A stretch of 64,000 nt of DNA from a bacterium (GTDB lineage Bacteria > Actinomycetota > Acidimicrobiia > Spongiisociales > Spongiisociaceae), in contig JAPPHZ010000044.1 of the NCBI GenBank assembly GCA_028820935.1, positions 1 to 64,000 on the forward strand. Reading direction: 5' to 3'. Both the position numbers and the translations under genes were made by a program. Each line of letters begins with the position of its first letter. Within the stretch, counting starts at the first letter, position 1. The notes beneath the pieces are model-generated. The model worked only from the letters and a program-made list of their open reading frames with translations, did not search any database and had not been told where the DNA came from. Positions 8,149 through 16,771 of this stretch are shown here, one piece after another.

Positions 8149-8581
8149 AGCGGGCGATGAGGTAGGCGGCTTCCGGGTACAGATCTACCAGCTCGTCGAA
8201 GCTACCCAACTCGAATCCATCCTCACGGTAGGGCGGCGCCATGGTAGTTCCCACCAGCGACCAGTCTCCGGTGGTGCCGGCGCCCATCCACACTCCTCCG
8301 GGAACCGCCACGAAAGGACGCTCCCCCGCTTCCAGGTCGTCCCCGAGCAACAGGCGCCTCGCTCCACCGTCCGGTTCGAGCAGCAGCATCTCCACCGGAT
8401 GTCCTGCGTAGTGGTGCCAGAGTTCCGGCCCGTCCAGGCGATGGAGGGCCGAGAAGTCCCCCGGCTGCATCAGGTAGTAGATGGCGGTGCCGTTCTCGTC
8501 CCGCCAGGTCTGGGCCCACATTCCCCCCTCGGAAAGCAACGGCGCCAGACCCAGCAGCTCGGCTACTTCGGGGCCGGTCAT
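8135..8581 (-). CDS. DUF985 cupin family protein
   Basis: This 148-residue protein fits the DUF985/Cupin_5 family. It has an N-terminal LGLAPLLSEGGMWAQT segment, then TAIYYLMQPGDFSALHRLD, ELWHHYAGHPVEMLLL, FVAVPGGVWMGA and a terminal YPEAAYLIARYV. The family forms a beta-barrel that often binds a small molecule or sugar nucleotide, and its biochemistry is poorly known. It lies 10 nt after the deaminase-like amidohydrolase and overlaps the next SDR, so it belongs to the nucleoside operon. An isomerase or sugar-binding role is conceivable but unproven. Confidence 0.8.
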   Translation of the reverse strand: MTGPEVAELLGLAPLLSEGGMWAQTWRDENGTAIYYLMQPGDFSALHRLDGPELWHHYAGHPVEMLLLEPDGGARRLLLGDDLEAGERPFVAVPGGVWMGAGTTGDWSLVGTTMAPPYREDGFELGSFDELVDLYPEAAYLIARYVRE

Positions 8582-8591
8582 ACGACACTTC

Positions 8592-9899
8592 TCACTTGGC
8601 CAGCCGCCGGGCGCGCTCCGTCACCTCCGCCCTCACCTCGTCAACGTCCACGGTGAGCACCCGGCCCTCGTCGACCACCTGCTCCCCGCCCACCCAGACG
8701 GAGCGGACCGCCCTGGGCGATCCCGACCACACCAGCCGCGATACCGGATCGTCCTCGTCGGGCACCACCGGATGCAGAGCCGACTCCGACGGCGAGATCT
8801 GCACCATGTCGGCCCGGCAACCCGGCTCGATCCGGCCCAGGTCGGAGCGCCCGATGGCGTCGGCGGCCCCGGCCGTGGTCATGTGGAGCGCCTCGTGGGG
8901 TGGCATGAAGGCTGCATCCCCCCGGTCCAGCCGGGCCAGCCGGATGGCGGTGCGCATCTCCTCGAACAGATCGAGCCGGTGGTGCGAGGCCGGACCGTCC
9001 GTGGCGATCCCCACCTTCATCCCGGCCCGGATCATCGCGTCCACCCTGGCCAGGCCCGAGCCGTGCTTGGTGTTGGAACACGGGCAATGCGCCGCCCCCA
9101 CCCCGTGGCGGCCGAAGATCTCCATGTCCTCGTCCGACAGCCAGACGCAATGGGCGGCCAGCAACCTGGCCTCCAACATGCCGAGCGACTCCAGGTAGGC
9201 GGGCGCCGACCTGCCCCCGGACAGCTCCCGCACCGCCTTGTCCTCCCACTCCTGCTCGGCGACGTGGATGTGAACCAGCATGCCGTGCTCGCGGGCCAGC
9301 CGGGCCACCATCTCCAGGCATTCCCTCGACACCGACCAGGCGGCGTGAGGACCCAGGCCCACCTCGATCAACTCGCTGGAAGCCCACCGCTCACGGGTGG
9401 CGACCATCTCCTCCAGCTGTTCCTGCCAGGTGCCCATCCGGCCCAACTGGGCGTCCTCGATCACCGGAGCGGCCACCACACACCTGAGCCCCGCCTCGGC
9501 AGCCCCCCGAGCGACCGAATCCCCGAAGAAGTACATCTCCGATGACGTGGTGATGCCGTTGGAGAGAAGCTCGGCGGCGCCCATCAGCATGCCCACCCTC
9601 ACGTCATCCGGGGTCAGGCGCCCCTCCCGGGGCCACATCACCTCGTGAAGCCACCTGTCCACCGGCAGCCTCTCTCCGGCGCCGCGCAGCAGGATCATCG
9701 GCGTATGGGCATGGAGGTTGACGAATCCGGGCATCAGGATGCCGTCTATCCGGTGTACCGGGGTCCCGGCCCGGTCGGGCGCATCCGAGGCGGCGCCGGC
9801 CCAGACCACCCATCCCCCCTCCACGTCCACCACGCCTTGCGAGATGGGGGTCCGGCCCTCGGACATGGTGATCAGCAGATCAGCTTGGTAGCGGTCCAT
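8592..9899 (-). CDS. Amidohydrolase of the MTA/SAH/5'-deoxyadenosine deaminase type
   Basis: This 435-residue enzyme is an amidohydrolase superfamily deaminase. Metal ligands are visible as HAHT (about residue 63), HIHVAEQE in mid-protein, AHCVW, and ATDGPASHHRLDL, where the Asp is the catalytic base. This layout is that of MtaD/DadD and TrzN-like deaminases. The product of MTA or 5'-deoxyadenosine deamination (an inosine-type nucleoside) would suit the Asn-type PNP downstream. It is the first gene of the minus-strand operon, divergent from mtnA. Related guanine or s-triazine deaminases cannot be excluded. Confidence 0.82.
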   Translation of the reverse strand: MDRYQADLLITMSEGRTPISQGVVDVEGGWVVWAGAASDAPDRAGTPVHRIDGILMPGFVNLHAHTPMILLRGAGERLPVDRWLHEVMWPREGRLTPDDVRVGMLMGAAELLSNGITTSSEMYFFGDSVARGAAEAGLRCVVAAPVIEDAQLGRMGTWQEQLEEMVATRERWASSELIEVGLGPHAAWSVSRECLEMVARLAREHGMLVHIHVAEQEWEDKAVRELSGGRSAPAYLESLGMLEARLLAAHCVWLSDEDMEIFGRHGVGAAHCPCSNTKHGSGLARVDAMIRAGMKVGIATDGPASHHRLDLFEEMRTAIRLARLDRGDAAFMPPHEALHMTTAGAADAIGRSDLGRIEPGCRADMVQISPSESALHPVVPDEDDPVSRLVWSGSPRAVRSVWVGGEQVVDEGRVLTVDVDEVRAEVTERARRLAK

Positions 9900-9929
9900 C
9901 TACTCGCCCCCCGGTCAGCTGGGCTTGGC

Positions 9930-9979
9930 TGGTGGTCCGTCTGCGAAACATCCCGGCCACTCCGCACACGGACCACCCA
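9930..9979. repeat. Short inverted repeat resembling ends of the MITE-like element
   Basis: GGTGGTCCGT at 9931-9940 pairs perfectly with ACGGACCACC at 9968-9977. The left arm continues CTGCGAAACA, like the end of the element copy at 61476-61643 (GGTCTGTCTGCGAAACA). Its ~167 bp core is absent, so this may be a deletion remnant. It could equally be a hairpin of the divergent promoter region between the amidohydrolase gene and mtnA. Confidence 0.45.
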
Positions 9980-9980
9980 G

Positions 9981-9986
9981 TAGCAT
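9981..9986 (+). promoter_or_regulatory. Candidate -10 box for a leaderless mtnA transcript
   Basis: TAGCAT ends 7 nt before the ATG of mtnA, and no Shine-Dalgarno lies between them. This is the spacing expected when transcription starts on the A of the start codon, as is common for leaderless genes of actinobacteria. Confidence 0.45.
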
Positions 9987-9993
9987 AAATGTC

Positions 9994-11046
9994 ATGCAGC
10001 TACTCGGTGACCGTCCGCTCGATTGGATCGACGACGGGGTCTCGATGGTCGATCAGACCAGACTCCCCGACTCGTACGAGGTGATGCGGATCGAGTCGGT
10101 CCCCGACATGGTGGCCGCCATCCGCCGCCTGTCGGTGCGGGGCGCCCCCGCCATCGGCGTAGCCGGGGCTCTCGGGGTGGCGCTGGCCATCAACGCCCAC
10201 GGGACCTCCGGACCCGACTTCGACCGGGCGATCCACTCGCTACGGGAAGCCCGACCCACCGCAGTGAACCTGGCCCGGATGGTGGACAGGGTGGCCCCCC
10301 TCGCCGAGCAAGGTCTGGACCGCGTGCTCGACGAGGCGCTCGCCATACGCGACGAGGAGATCGCCGCATCCGTATCCATGGGAGAGTACGGGGCCGATCT
10401 CGTGACCGGGCTGGTCACCGAGCGGGCAGCAGCCCGGGCGATGACGATCTGCAACACCGGGGGGTTGGCGACCATCGAGCGCGGTACCGCACTGGCGGTG
10501 ATACAGACCTTGCACGAGCGGGGCACGCTGGCGGAGGCTCTAGCGCTCGAGACCCGGCCGCTCCTCCAGGGCGCCCGCCTCACCGCCTGGGAGTTGGCCC
10601 GCATGGGCGCTCCCCACCGGATCCTGGTCGACTCGGCCGCCAACTTCATGCTGGCCCGGCGTCAAGCCGACGTGGTCCTCACCGGCGCCGACCGGATCGC
10701 CGCCAACGGCGACACGGCCAACAAGATCGGAACCTTCTCCCTGGCTCTCGGCGCCCGGTACGCCGGGGTCCCCTTCATCGTGGTCGCCCCGGAGTCGACC
10801 GTGGACATGGACACTCCCGGGGGGGACGCCATCCCCATCGAGGACCGGGACGCCGGAGAGGTGGTGTCCGTCCGGGATCGTGCTACCGCTCCTGCGAATA
10901 CCGACGCCGCCAACCCGGCCTTCGACATCACGCCGCACGCCCTGATCACCGCGATCGTGACCGATCGGCGGGTGGTCAGGATTGATCGAGGTGATAGCCT
11001 CCGGTCGGTGCCGCTCGGGGAGCTTCGCCGACCGGCCACTGAGTAG
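9994..11046 (+). CDS. mtnA: S-methyl-5-thioribose-1-phosphate isomerase (aldose-1-phosphate isomerase, MtnA family)
   Basis: This 350-residue member of the eIF2B-like MtnA family converts aldose-1-phosphates such as methylthioribose-1-phosphate to the ketose-1-phosphate. The SVRGAPAIG substrate loop is at 47-55, the catalytic Cys153 in TICNTGGLAT, and the catalytic Asp233 in TGADRIAANGDTANKIGT. The ATG at 9994 is chosen over an upstream in-frame start at 9925 because it gives the normal family length and has a -10-like box at leaderless distance. It heads the plus operon with a nucleoside transporter and faces the phosphorylase/aldolase operon, linking phosphorolysis to aldol cleavage. Confidence 0.92.
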   Translation: MQLLGDRPLDWIDDGVSMVDQTRLPDSYEVMRIESVPDMVAAIRRLSVRGAPAIGVAGALGVALAINAHGTSGPDFDRAIHSLREARPTAVNLARMVDRVAPLAEQGLDRVLDEALAIRDEEIAASVSMGEYGADLVTGLVTERAAARAMTICNTGGLATIERGTALAVIQTLHERGTLAEALALETRPLLQGARLTAWELARMGAPHRILVDSAANFMLARRQADVVLTGADRIAANGDTANKIGTFSLALGARYAGVPFIVVAPESTVDMDTPGGDAIPIEDRDAGEVVSVRDRATAPANTDAANPAFDITPHALITAIVTDRRVVRIDRGDSLRSVPLGELRRPATE

Positions 11047-11101
11047 TCATCACCGTGACAGACACACCAGCGGAACGTCCGCTCTGAGGGAGGAGAAACC
11101 C

Positions 11102-12196
11102 ATGTCCAGACCCCTGAAGATCCTGGTGCTCATACTGGCGCTGGCCGTAGTGGGGGCCGCGTGCGGGGACTCCGGCGACGACGCGCCCGCCACCACAGCC
11201 GCGACCGCCACCACAGCCGCGCCGACCACCACGGCCGCGCCGACCACCACGATGGCGCCCGAGGATCCGATCAGCCTGATCTACGTGACCCCCAACCCGA
11301 TGGGCGTCAACAGCTTCCTGATCCTGGGCGAGGTCGGTACCAGGCGGGCGGCGGAGCGCCACGGTGGTACCTGGAAGACCTTCGAATCGGTGGACGACAC
11401 CACCCGGCGGGCCAACATAGAGGCGGCCATCGACGAGGCTCCGGACGTGATCGTGCTCACTACCTTCACGCTGACCGAGATGGCGGACGAGTACTCCAAG
11501 GCCAACCCGGACCAGCAGTTCATTCTCATCGACTCCTGCCCCGACGAACCGGCCCCCAACCTCCACTGCGGCGTGTTCCGCGAGCACGAGGGCGCCTACC
11601 TGCTAGGCGTTATGGCCGGCCACCTGTCGGAGGCGAAGAAGATCGGCTCCGTAGTGGCCCTCGATATCCCATTCTTCAAGCGCTGGTGGGAGAGCTTCTG
11701 GGTCGGCGCCCAGTCGGTGGATCCCTCGATCGAGAACTCGGCCGTGTTCATCGCCGGCGACAACCCGTTCTCCGACCCGGCCCGGGCCAAGGAACTGGCC
11801 CTCTCGCTGGCCGCGCAAGGACTGGACCACATCTTTGCCGTGGGCGCCGGTTCCAACGGTGGTGTGTTCGAAGCGGCGGCGGAAGCCGGATTCGTGTCCT
11901 ACGGCGTGGACATAAACCAGTGTCCGGAAGCCCCCGGGTACATAGTCGACAACAACATGAAACTCGTGGACGCGGTGGTCGACCAGCTCATCGAGCAGGT
12001 GCTGGCCGGTACCGCCGGACCGATGGTCGCCTTCGGTCTGGCCGAGGGTGGCACCGGCGTGATGGCCCTCCACCCCGACCTTGCCACCAGCGAGTGCCTG
12101 ATTGCCGATCATCCGGACATCGTCGCGGAGGTTGAGAAGGTCGCGGCGGGGATCATTGACGGCTCGATCGTGGTAACCGATCCGTTGTTCGGCTGA
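11102..12196 (+). CDS. BMP family ABC transporter substrate-binding lipoprotein
   Basis: This 364-residue lipoprotein has a hydrophobic signal and the lipobox GAAC (Cys21). An Ala/Thr/Pro linker of about 25 residues follows, then a BMP/PnrA-type periplasmic-binding domain (EHEGAYLLGVMAGHLSEA, VDINQCPEAPGYI). BMP proteins with this operon partner set bind purine nucleosides. GGGAGGAG lies upstream of the ATG. It is 55 nt after mtnA and is followed by its ATPase and two permeases, so the system probably imports nucleosides for the enzymes of the divergent operon. Confidence 0.88.
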   Translation: MSRPLKILVLILALAVVGAACGDSGDDAPATTAATATTAAPTTTAAPTTTMAPEDPISLIYVTPNPMGVNSFLILGEVGTRRAAERHGGTWKTFESVDDTTRRANIEAAIDEAPDVIVLTTFTLTEMADEYSKANPDQQFILIDSCPDEPAPNLHCGVFREHEGAYLLGVMAGHLSEAKKIGSVVALDIPFFKRWWESFWVGAQSVDPSIENSAVFIAGDNPFSDPARAKELALSLAAQGLDHIFAVGAGSNGGVFEAAAEAGFVSYGVDINQCPEAPGYIVDNNMKLVDAVVDQLIEQVLAGTAGPMVAFGLAEGGTGVMALHPDLATSECLIADHPDIVAEVEKVAAGIIDGSIVVTDPLFG

Positions 12197-12221
12197 TACC
12201 GGGTCCTGACCAACAACTGAA

Positions 12222-13745
12222 ATGAGCCTGGCCCTCGAGTTCCGAGGCATAACCAAGCGATTCCCCGGTGTCCTGGCGAACGACGCCATCGACATGAGGG
12301 TGGAGGCCGGACACATCCACGCCGTGGTGGGCGAGAACGGCGCCGGCAAGACCACGCTGATGTCGATCCTGTTCGGGCTGTATCCGGCCGACGCCGGGGA
12401 GATCCTGGTGAACGGTGAACCGGCCAGGTTCTCCTCGGCGCTCGAGGCCATCCGGGCCGGACTCGGAATGGTCCACCAGGCTTTCCGGCTCTTCCCCACG
12501 CTGAGCGTGGCGGACAACGTCGTGTTCCGGGAGGAGCCGACCCGGCGGGGCATGATCGACCGGGCCGCCGGCGTGGAGCGCGTAGGCGCCCTGGCGGAGC
12601 GGTACGGCCTGGCGGTCGACCCTAAGGCCGTGGTCGAGACGCTCCCGGTAGGGGTGCTGCAGCGGGTTGAGATCCTCAAGGCCCTCTACCGGGATGCCCG
12701 GATCCTGATCCTCGACGAGCCCACCGCCGTCCTCACCCCTCAGGAGCGGGACAAGCTCTTCGAGGTCATCCGGCGCCTGCGTGACGCCGGCCGCACCATC
12801 CTGTTTATCACCCACAAGCTCGGCGAGGTGATGGCCGTCTCCGACCGGGTGACAGTGCTCAGGGATGGCCGGTCGGTGGCGGACCTCGTGACCGCCGACA
12901 CCAACCCCACCGAGATTGCCCGGCACATGACCGGGAGGCAGGTCGATCTGGATCGCCGGGCATCCGCCCGCGAGGCGGGAGCCGACGTGCTGACGGTGAC
13001 CGATCTCACCGTGACGGGCCAGCACGGGCGGGACGCGGTCAAGAACGTGTCGCTGGAGGTGCGGTCCGGTGAGATCGTGGGCGTGGCAGGGATCGCCGGC
13101 AACGGCCAGAGCGAACTCATCGAGGCCGTGACCGGTCTCCGGGACGTGCCCGAGGGCTCGATCCACCTGAACGGGGACGACATGACCGCCTCCGAGGTAT
13201 CGACGCGGCGTCTTTCCGGGATGGCGTACATACCGGAGGATCGGTACGGGGTAGGTACCAGCCACCGGGCCACCGTATCGAACAACCTTCTCCTGGGCCA
13301 CCAGCGAAGGGACGGGTTCCAGAGCAGGGGGTGGTTCGACCGCAAGGTGGTACGGGATCACGCCAGACGCCTGATCGAGACCTACGGCATCCGATCCGGA
13401 CCCATCAGCTCCCCGGTATCGAACCTCTCGGGAGGGAACCTCCAGAAGGTGGTGGTGGCCCGGGAGATGTCCCATGGCGCCCCGCTGCTCATCGCCGAGC
13501 AACCCACCCGGGGCGTCGACATAGCGGCCATCGAGTTCATCCATGATCGCCTGATCACCTTCCGTGACGGGGGCGGGGCCGTACTGCTCATTTCGGCCGA
13601 ACTGTCAGAGATCCTGGCCCTGAGCACGCGAATCCTGGTGATGTTCGACGGGCGGATCGTGGCCGAACTGGATCCCGCGGAGGTCGACGAGGCCGGCATC
13701 GGCTACTACATGACCGGCGCCCACGAGGAGGGGCTCGGTGGCTGA
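12222..13745 (+). CDS. Nucleoside ABC transporter ATP-binding protein (double ABC)
   Basis: This 507-residue tandem ATPase is of the sugar/nucleoside (RbsA/YufO-like) type. The first cassette has Walker A GENGAGKTT and Walker B ILILDEPTA. The second has a degenerate Walker A (GIAGNGQSE) and the signature NLSGGNLQK. Degeneration of one site is usual in this family. It lies 25 nt after the binding protein and overlaps the next permease by 8 nt. It energises uptake of the BMP ligand. Confidence 0.9.
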   Translation: MSLALEFRGITKRFPGVLANDAIDMRVEAGHIHAVVGENGAGKTTLMSILFGLYPADAGEILVNGEPARFSSALEAIRAGLGMVHQAFRLFPTLSVADNVVFREEPTRRGMIDRAAGVERVGALAERYGLAVDPKAVVETLPVGVLQRVEILKALYRDARILILDEPTAVLTPQERDKLFEVIRRLRDAGRTILFITHKLGEVMAVSDRVTVLRDGRSVADLVTADTNPTEIARHMTGRQVDLDRRASAREAGADVLTVTDLTVTGQHGRDAVKNVSLEVRSGEIVGVAGIAGNGQSELIEAVTGLRDVPEGSIHLNGDDMTASEVSTRRLSGMAYIPEDRYGVGTSHRATVSNNLLLGHQRRDGFQSRGWFDRKVVRDHARRLIETYGIRSGPISSPVSNLSGGNLQKVVVAREMSHGAPLLIAEQPTRGVDIAAIEFIHDRLITFRDGGGAVLLISAELSEILALSTRILVMFDGRIVAELDPAEVDEAGIGYYMTGAHEEGLGG

Positions 13746-14850
13746 GCAGGCGCCGGGCGCCCCGGTCGGCCTCGGCTCGAAGATCGGGAACGTGGCGGGG
13801 CATCCCGCCCTGTTCTCGCTGGTTTTCGCCTTCGCCCTGGGCTGGGTGATCGTATCCTTGACAGGTGGGGATGCCTGGTTCGCCTACCGGGAGATGTTCG
13901 ACGGCGCGATCACGGGCTCGGGGCTGCGCAACACCCTGGCCAGGGCCATACCGATCGTAGGAATGGCCCTAGCCGTGTCGGTGGCATTCCGCTCGGGCGT
14001 CATCAACCTGGGTGGCGAGGGCCAGATGGTGGTGGGCGGCCTCGCCGGAACCGTCGTGGCCATCTACATGCCGGGACCGGGCCAACTGGTCATCCCGGTG
14101 GCCATGCTGGTCGGCGGCCTGGCCGGGGCCATTTGGGCCATGCTTCCCGCCCTGGGACAGACCCGGCTCCGACTACCCATCCTGATCACCAGCCTGCTGC
14201 TCAACTACGTGGCCCGGGCCATGACCGGCTACCTGGTGCGGTTCCGGCTCCTGGACGACAGCGTGACCCTCACCTCCACCGAGCAGGTTCCCGACACCGC
14301 CCGCATGCCCAAGATGCCCGTGTTCGGGGGCGTGAGCTACTCCCTCTTGCTGGTGGTGATCCTGGTCATCGTCATCTGGGTGGTGTACGGACGCAGCGTG
14401 TCGGGCTACGAAACCCGGATGGCCGGCCTGAACGGGCGCTTCGCCCGCTACGGCGGGATCCAGGTGGAGCGCCAGACGGTCTACGTGATGGTGGTGGCCG
14501 GCGCCATCGGCGGGGTGATCGGCACCCACATGATCCTGGGCGATGCCTACCGCTATATCGACGGAGAGCTGGTACTGAGCGGGCTGGCCTGGACGGGACT
14601 CCTGGTGGCGCTCCTGGCCAACAACCATCCACTCCTGATCCTGGCGGCCGGTCTCCTCTTCTCGGGCCTTCAGATCGGAGGACTGGCCATGCAACGCAAC
14701 GCCGAAGTCTCCTGGCGCCTCGCCCAGGTACTCCAGGCCCTGGTGATCGTGGCGGTGGCCAGCCGGCTCACCTTCACGTGGTTCAAGCGAAGAACCGGCC
14801 GGGACGTATCCGTCGGCGAGGTCGAGCCGGCCGGAGTCGGAGAGGTCTAG
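13738..14850 (+). CDS. Nucleoside ABC transporter permease 1 (BPD_transp_2 family)
   Basis: This 370-residue integral membrane protein has about eight to ten hydrophobic segments and the family signature GVINLGGEGQMVVGG near residue 85. The GTG start at 13738 overlaps the end of the ATPase gene, which supports coupled translation. It is the first of two permeases that would form the heterodimeric channel of the BMP-type importer, matching the NupP position in known nucleoside systems. Confidence 0.87.
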   Translation: MAEQAPGAPVGLGSKIGNVAGHPALFSLVFAFALGWVIVSLTGGDAWFAYREMFDGAITGSGLRNTLARAIPIVGMALAVSVAFRSGVINLGGEGQMVVGGLAGTVVAIYMPGPGQLVIPVAMLVGGLAGAIWAMLPALGQTRLRLPILITSLLLNYVARAMTGYLVRFRLLDDSVTLTSTEQVPDTARMPKMPVFGGVSYSLLLVVILVIVIWVVYGRSVSGYETRMAGLNGRFARYGGIQVERQTVYVMVVAGAIGGVIGTHMILGDAYRYIDGELVLSGLAWTGLLVALLANNHPLLILAAGLLFSGLQIGGLAMQRNAEVSWRLAQVLQALVIVAVASRLTFTWFKRRTGRDVSVGEVEPAGVGEV

Positions 14851-15768
14851 ATGTTCGACCAGCTCTTCGACGCCGCTCTCTTCGACTCTGTGATCCGAGC
14901 CATGATCCCGATCCTGCTGGCCGCGCTCGGAGGGATGATCTGCGAGCGGGCGGGCGTGTTCCAGATCGCGATGGAAGGGATGATGCTGTCCGGCGCCTTC
15001 GCGGCGGTGGCCGGCTCCTACCTGGCGGTCTACAGCGGCCTGGGAGTGGTGTTCGCGGTGGGCGCCGGGGTGCTGATCTCGCTCATGCTGGCCTTCGGTG
15101 CGGTGAGCAGGCGCGGCGACCCCATCGTGCTGGGTATCGCCCTGAACCTGATGGCCATCGGGCTGACCGGCTTCCTCCTTCCACAGATCTTCGGGGTGCG
15201 GGGAGTGTTCCAGCACGAACGCATCGACGGGTTGGAGCGGCTGGCCATCCCCGGACTGTCCGACATCCCCTGGATCGGGCCTGTCCTGTTCAACCAGACG
15301 ATCCTGGCGTACGTGGCCTTCCTGCTGGTGCCCTTCCTCTGGCTGGTCCTGTTCCGCACTCCCATCGGGCTGCGGCTGCGCGGGGTCGGGGAGCGTCCGT
15401 TGGCGGCCGAGTCCCTCGGGGTGAGCCCCATCGCCTACAAGTACGGGGCGGTGATCGCCTCCGGCGTGCTGTCCGGCCTGGCGGGCGCCCAGCTGGCGCT
15501 CGGGAACGTGGTGCAGTTCGCCGAGAACATGTCCAGCGGGCGAGGCTGGGTGGCGGTGGTGGCGGTCATGCTGGGCCGCGCCCATCCGTTCGCCGTGTTC
15601 GGCGCCAGCCTGCTGTTCGCGTTCGCTGAAGGGCTCGGGTTCCGGCTCCAGGGCAACGGGCTCCCGGTCCAGATCACCGACGCCCTACCGTTCCTGGTGA
15701 CCCTGATCGCCCTGATCGCCGCCCGCAAGCGCTTCGCCCGCCTCCTGGACCTCACCACCGGCGGCTAG
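14851..15768 (+). CDS. Nucleoside ABC transporter permease 2 (BPD_transp_2 family)
   Basis: This 305-residue membrane protein begins directly after the stop of permease 1. It shows the signature ERAGVFQIAMEGMML near residue 31, multiple hydrophobic helices and GRGWVAVVAVMLGRAHP, typical of the NupQ-like second permease. Its 3' end overlaps the convergent LysR gene by 84 nt. It closes the transporter operon that begins with mtnA. Confidence 0.87.
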   Translation: MFDQLFDAALFDSVIRAMIPILLAALGGMICERAGVFQIAMEGMMLSGAFAAVAGSYLAVYSGLGVVFAVGAGVLISLMLAFGAVSRRGDPIVLGIALNLMAIGLTGFLLPQIFGVRGVFQHERIDGLERLAIPGLSDIPWIGPVLFNQTILAYVAFLLVPFLWLVLFRTPIGLRLRGVGERPLAAESLGVSPIAYKYGAVIASGVLSGLAGAQLALGNVVQFAENMSSGRGWVAVVAVMLGRAHPFAVFGASLLFAFAEGLGFRLQGNGLPVQITDALPFLVTLIALIAARKRFARLLDLTTGG

Positions 15769-16680
15769 CCCCGAGTTTTCCGCCGGATCAAAGCTCTCCC
15801 GTGGGTTGCCGCCCCTGACCAACTCGATCAGGCGGGCAGCACGAGGATCGAGGTCCTCTCCCGACCTCCACACCGCTTCGATCGGCCGGATGGCCACCAG
15901 CGGTCCTTCCGTCAGGCCTGAGTCGTCCCCCGCGGTCGCCACCTGCCGGGGAAGCACTGTCCGGGCGTAACCGAGAACCGCCATCTGGCGGAGCACGGTG
16001 GGGTGAGCCGATTCGAGAGCCACCTCGGGATGGATGCCCATTCTGGCCAACCCGTCGTCGATGAGTTGGCGGGTGCGCGAACCGGACGGGTAGAGCGCCC
16101 AGCCCGCAGGCGTGGCAGGCCCCGATCCTGAGTCCGGAGAGCCGGCCATGTCATCCGGCAGCGAGTAGGCACGCATCTCCTCCTCGGCAATGGCCTCCGA
16201 GTTGTAACGGGAACCGGCCGGGCCGACCACGAGAGCCAGATCCACCCTGTATCGATCCAGCATGGACAGCAGTTCCGCCGACTCGCCGACCACCAGCTGG
16301 AGTTCGATCCCGGGCCGCTCCCGCTGCAAGCGGGACAGGCCGGGGGGAAGGGTGTAGAGACCGACGGTATCGATCAGCCCCACCCGGAGGGAGCCGACCT
16401 CCCCCCGCTGCCAGCTATCCAGCCACCGGAGCAGATCCCCGGTCTGGCCGATCACCTGATCCGCATAGCGCAGCACCCGCTGCCCGGCCTCGGTGAGCAC
16501 TCGCCGCCGCCCGTCCTTCCTGAACAACGGCACCCCCAGCCGTTTGGAGAGTTCGGCCAATGAATGGGAAAGGGCCGGCTGGCTGATGCCCAGCACCCAA
16601 GCCGCCTCCGTGAATGTTCCTTGGCGCTCCACCTCCTGGAGGTAGCGCAGGCTCCGGAAGTTCAGTACAGGCACATCCAT
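15685..16680 (-). CDS. LysR family transcriptional regulator
   Basis: This 331-residue LTTR has an N-terminal winged HTH (FRSLRYLQEVERQGTFTEAA, then ISQPALSHSLAELSKRLG, about 7-47) and a C-terminal effector domain. The C-terminal ~28 residues are encoded antisense to the second nucleoside permease. The regulator is convergent with the nucleoside operon and divergent from ino1, with a 91 nt shared intergenic region. It may control ino1, itself, or the nucleoside genes. Its ligand is unknown. Confidence 0.85.
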   Translation of the reverse strand: MDVPVLNFRSLRYLQEVERQGTFTEAAWVLGISQPALSHSLAELSKRLGVPLFRKDGRRRVLTEAGQRVLRYADQVIGQTGDLLRWLDSWQRGEVGSLRVGLIDTVGLYTLPPGLSRLQRERPGIELQLVVGESAELLSMLDRYRVDLALVVGPAGSRYNSEAIAEEEMRAYSLPDDMAGSPDSGSGPATPAGWALYPSGSRTRQLIDDGLARMGIHPEVALESAHPTVLRQMAVLGYARTVLPRQVATAGDDSGLTEGPLVAIRPIEAVWRSGEDLDPRAARLIELVRGGNPRESFDPAENSGLAAGGEVQEAGEALAGGDQGDQGHQER

Positions 16681-16771
16681 AACTCTTACCTATGGATTGT
16701 AGGGCCATCATTTATTTGACTGAATCAATCCGCACGCGAGACTTCAAGGGGTTCGAGCCGAGAGGAACCCT

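Noticed and set aside
9925-9993. N-terminal extension of MtnA from 9925
   Set aside because: The extra 23 residues fall on the inverted repeat and are unlike the family; ATG 9994 has a leaderless-type promoter.
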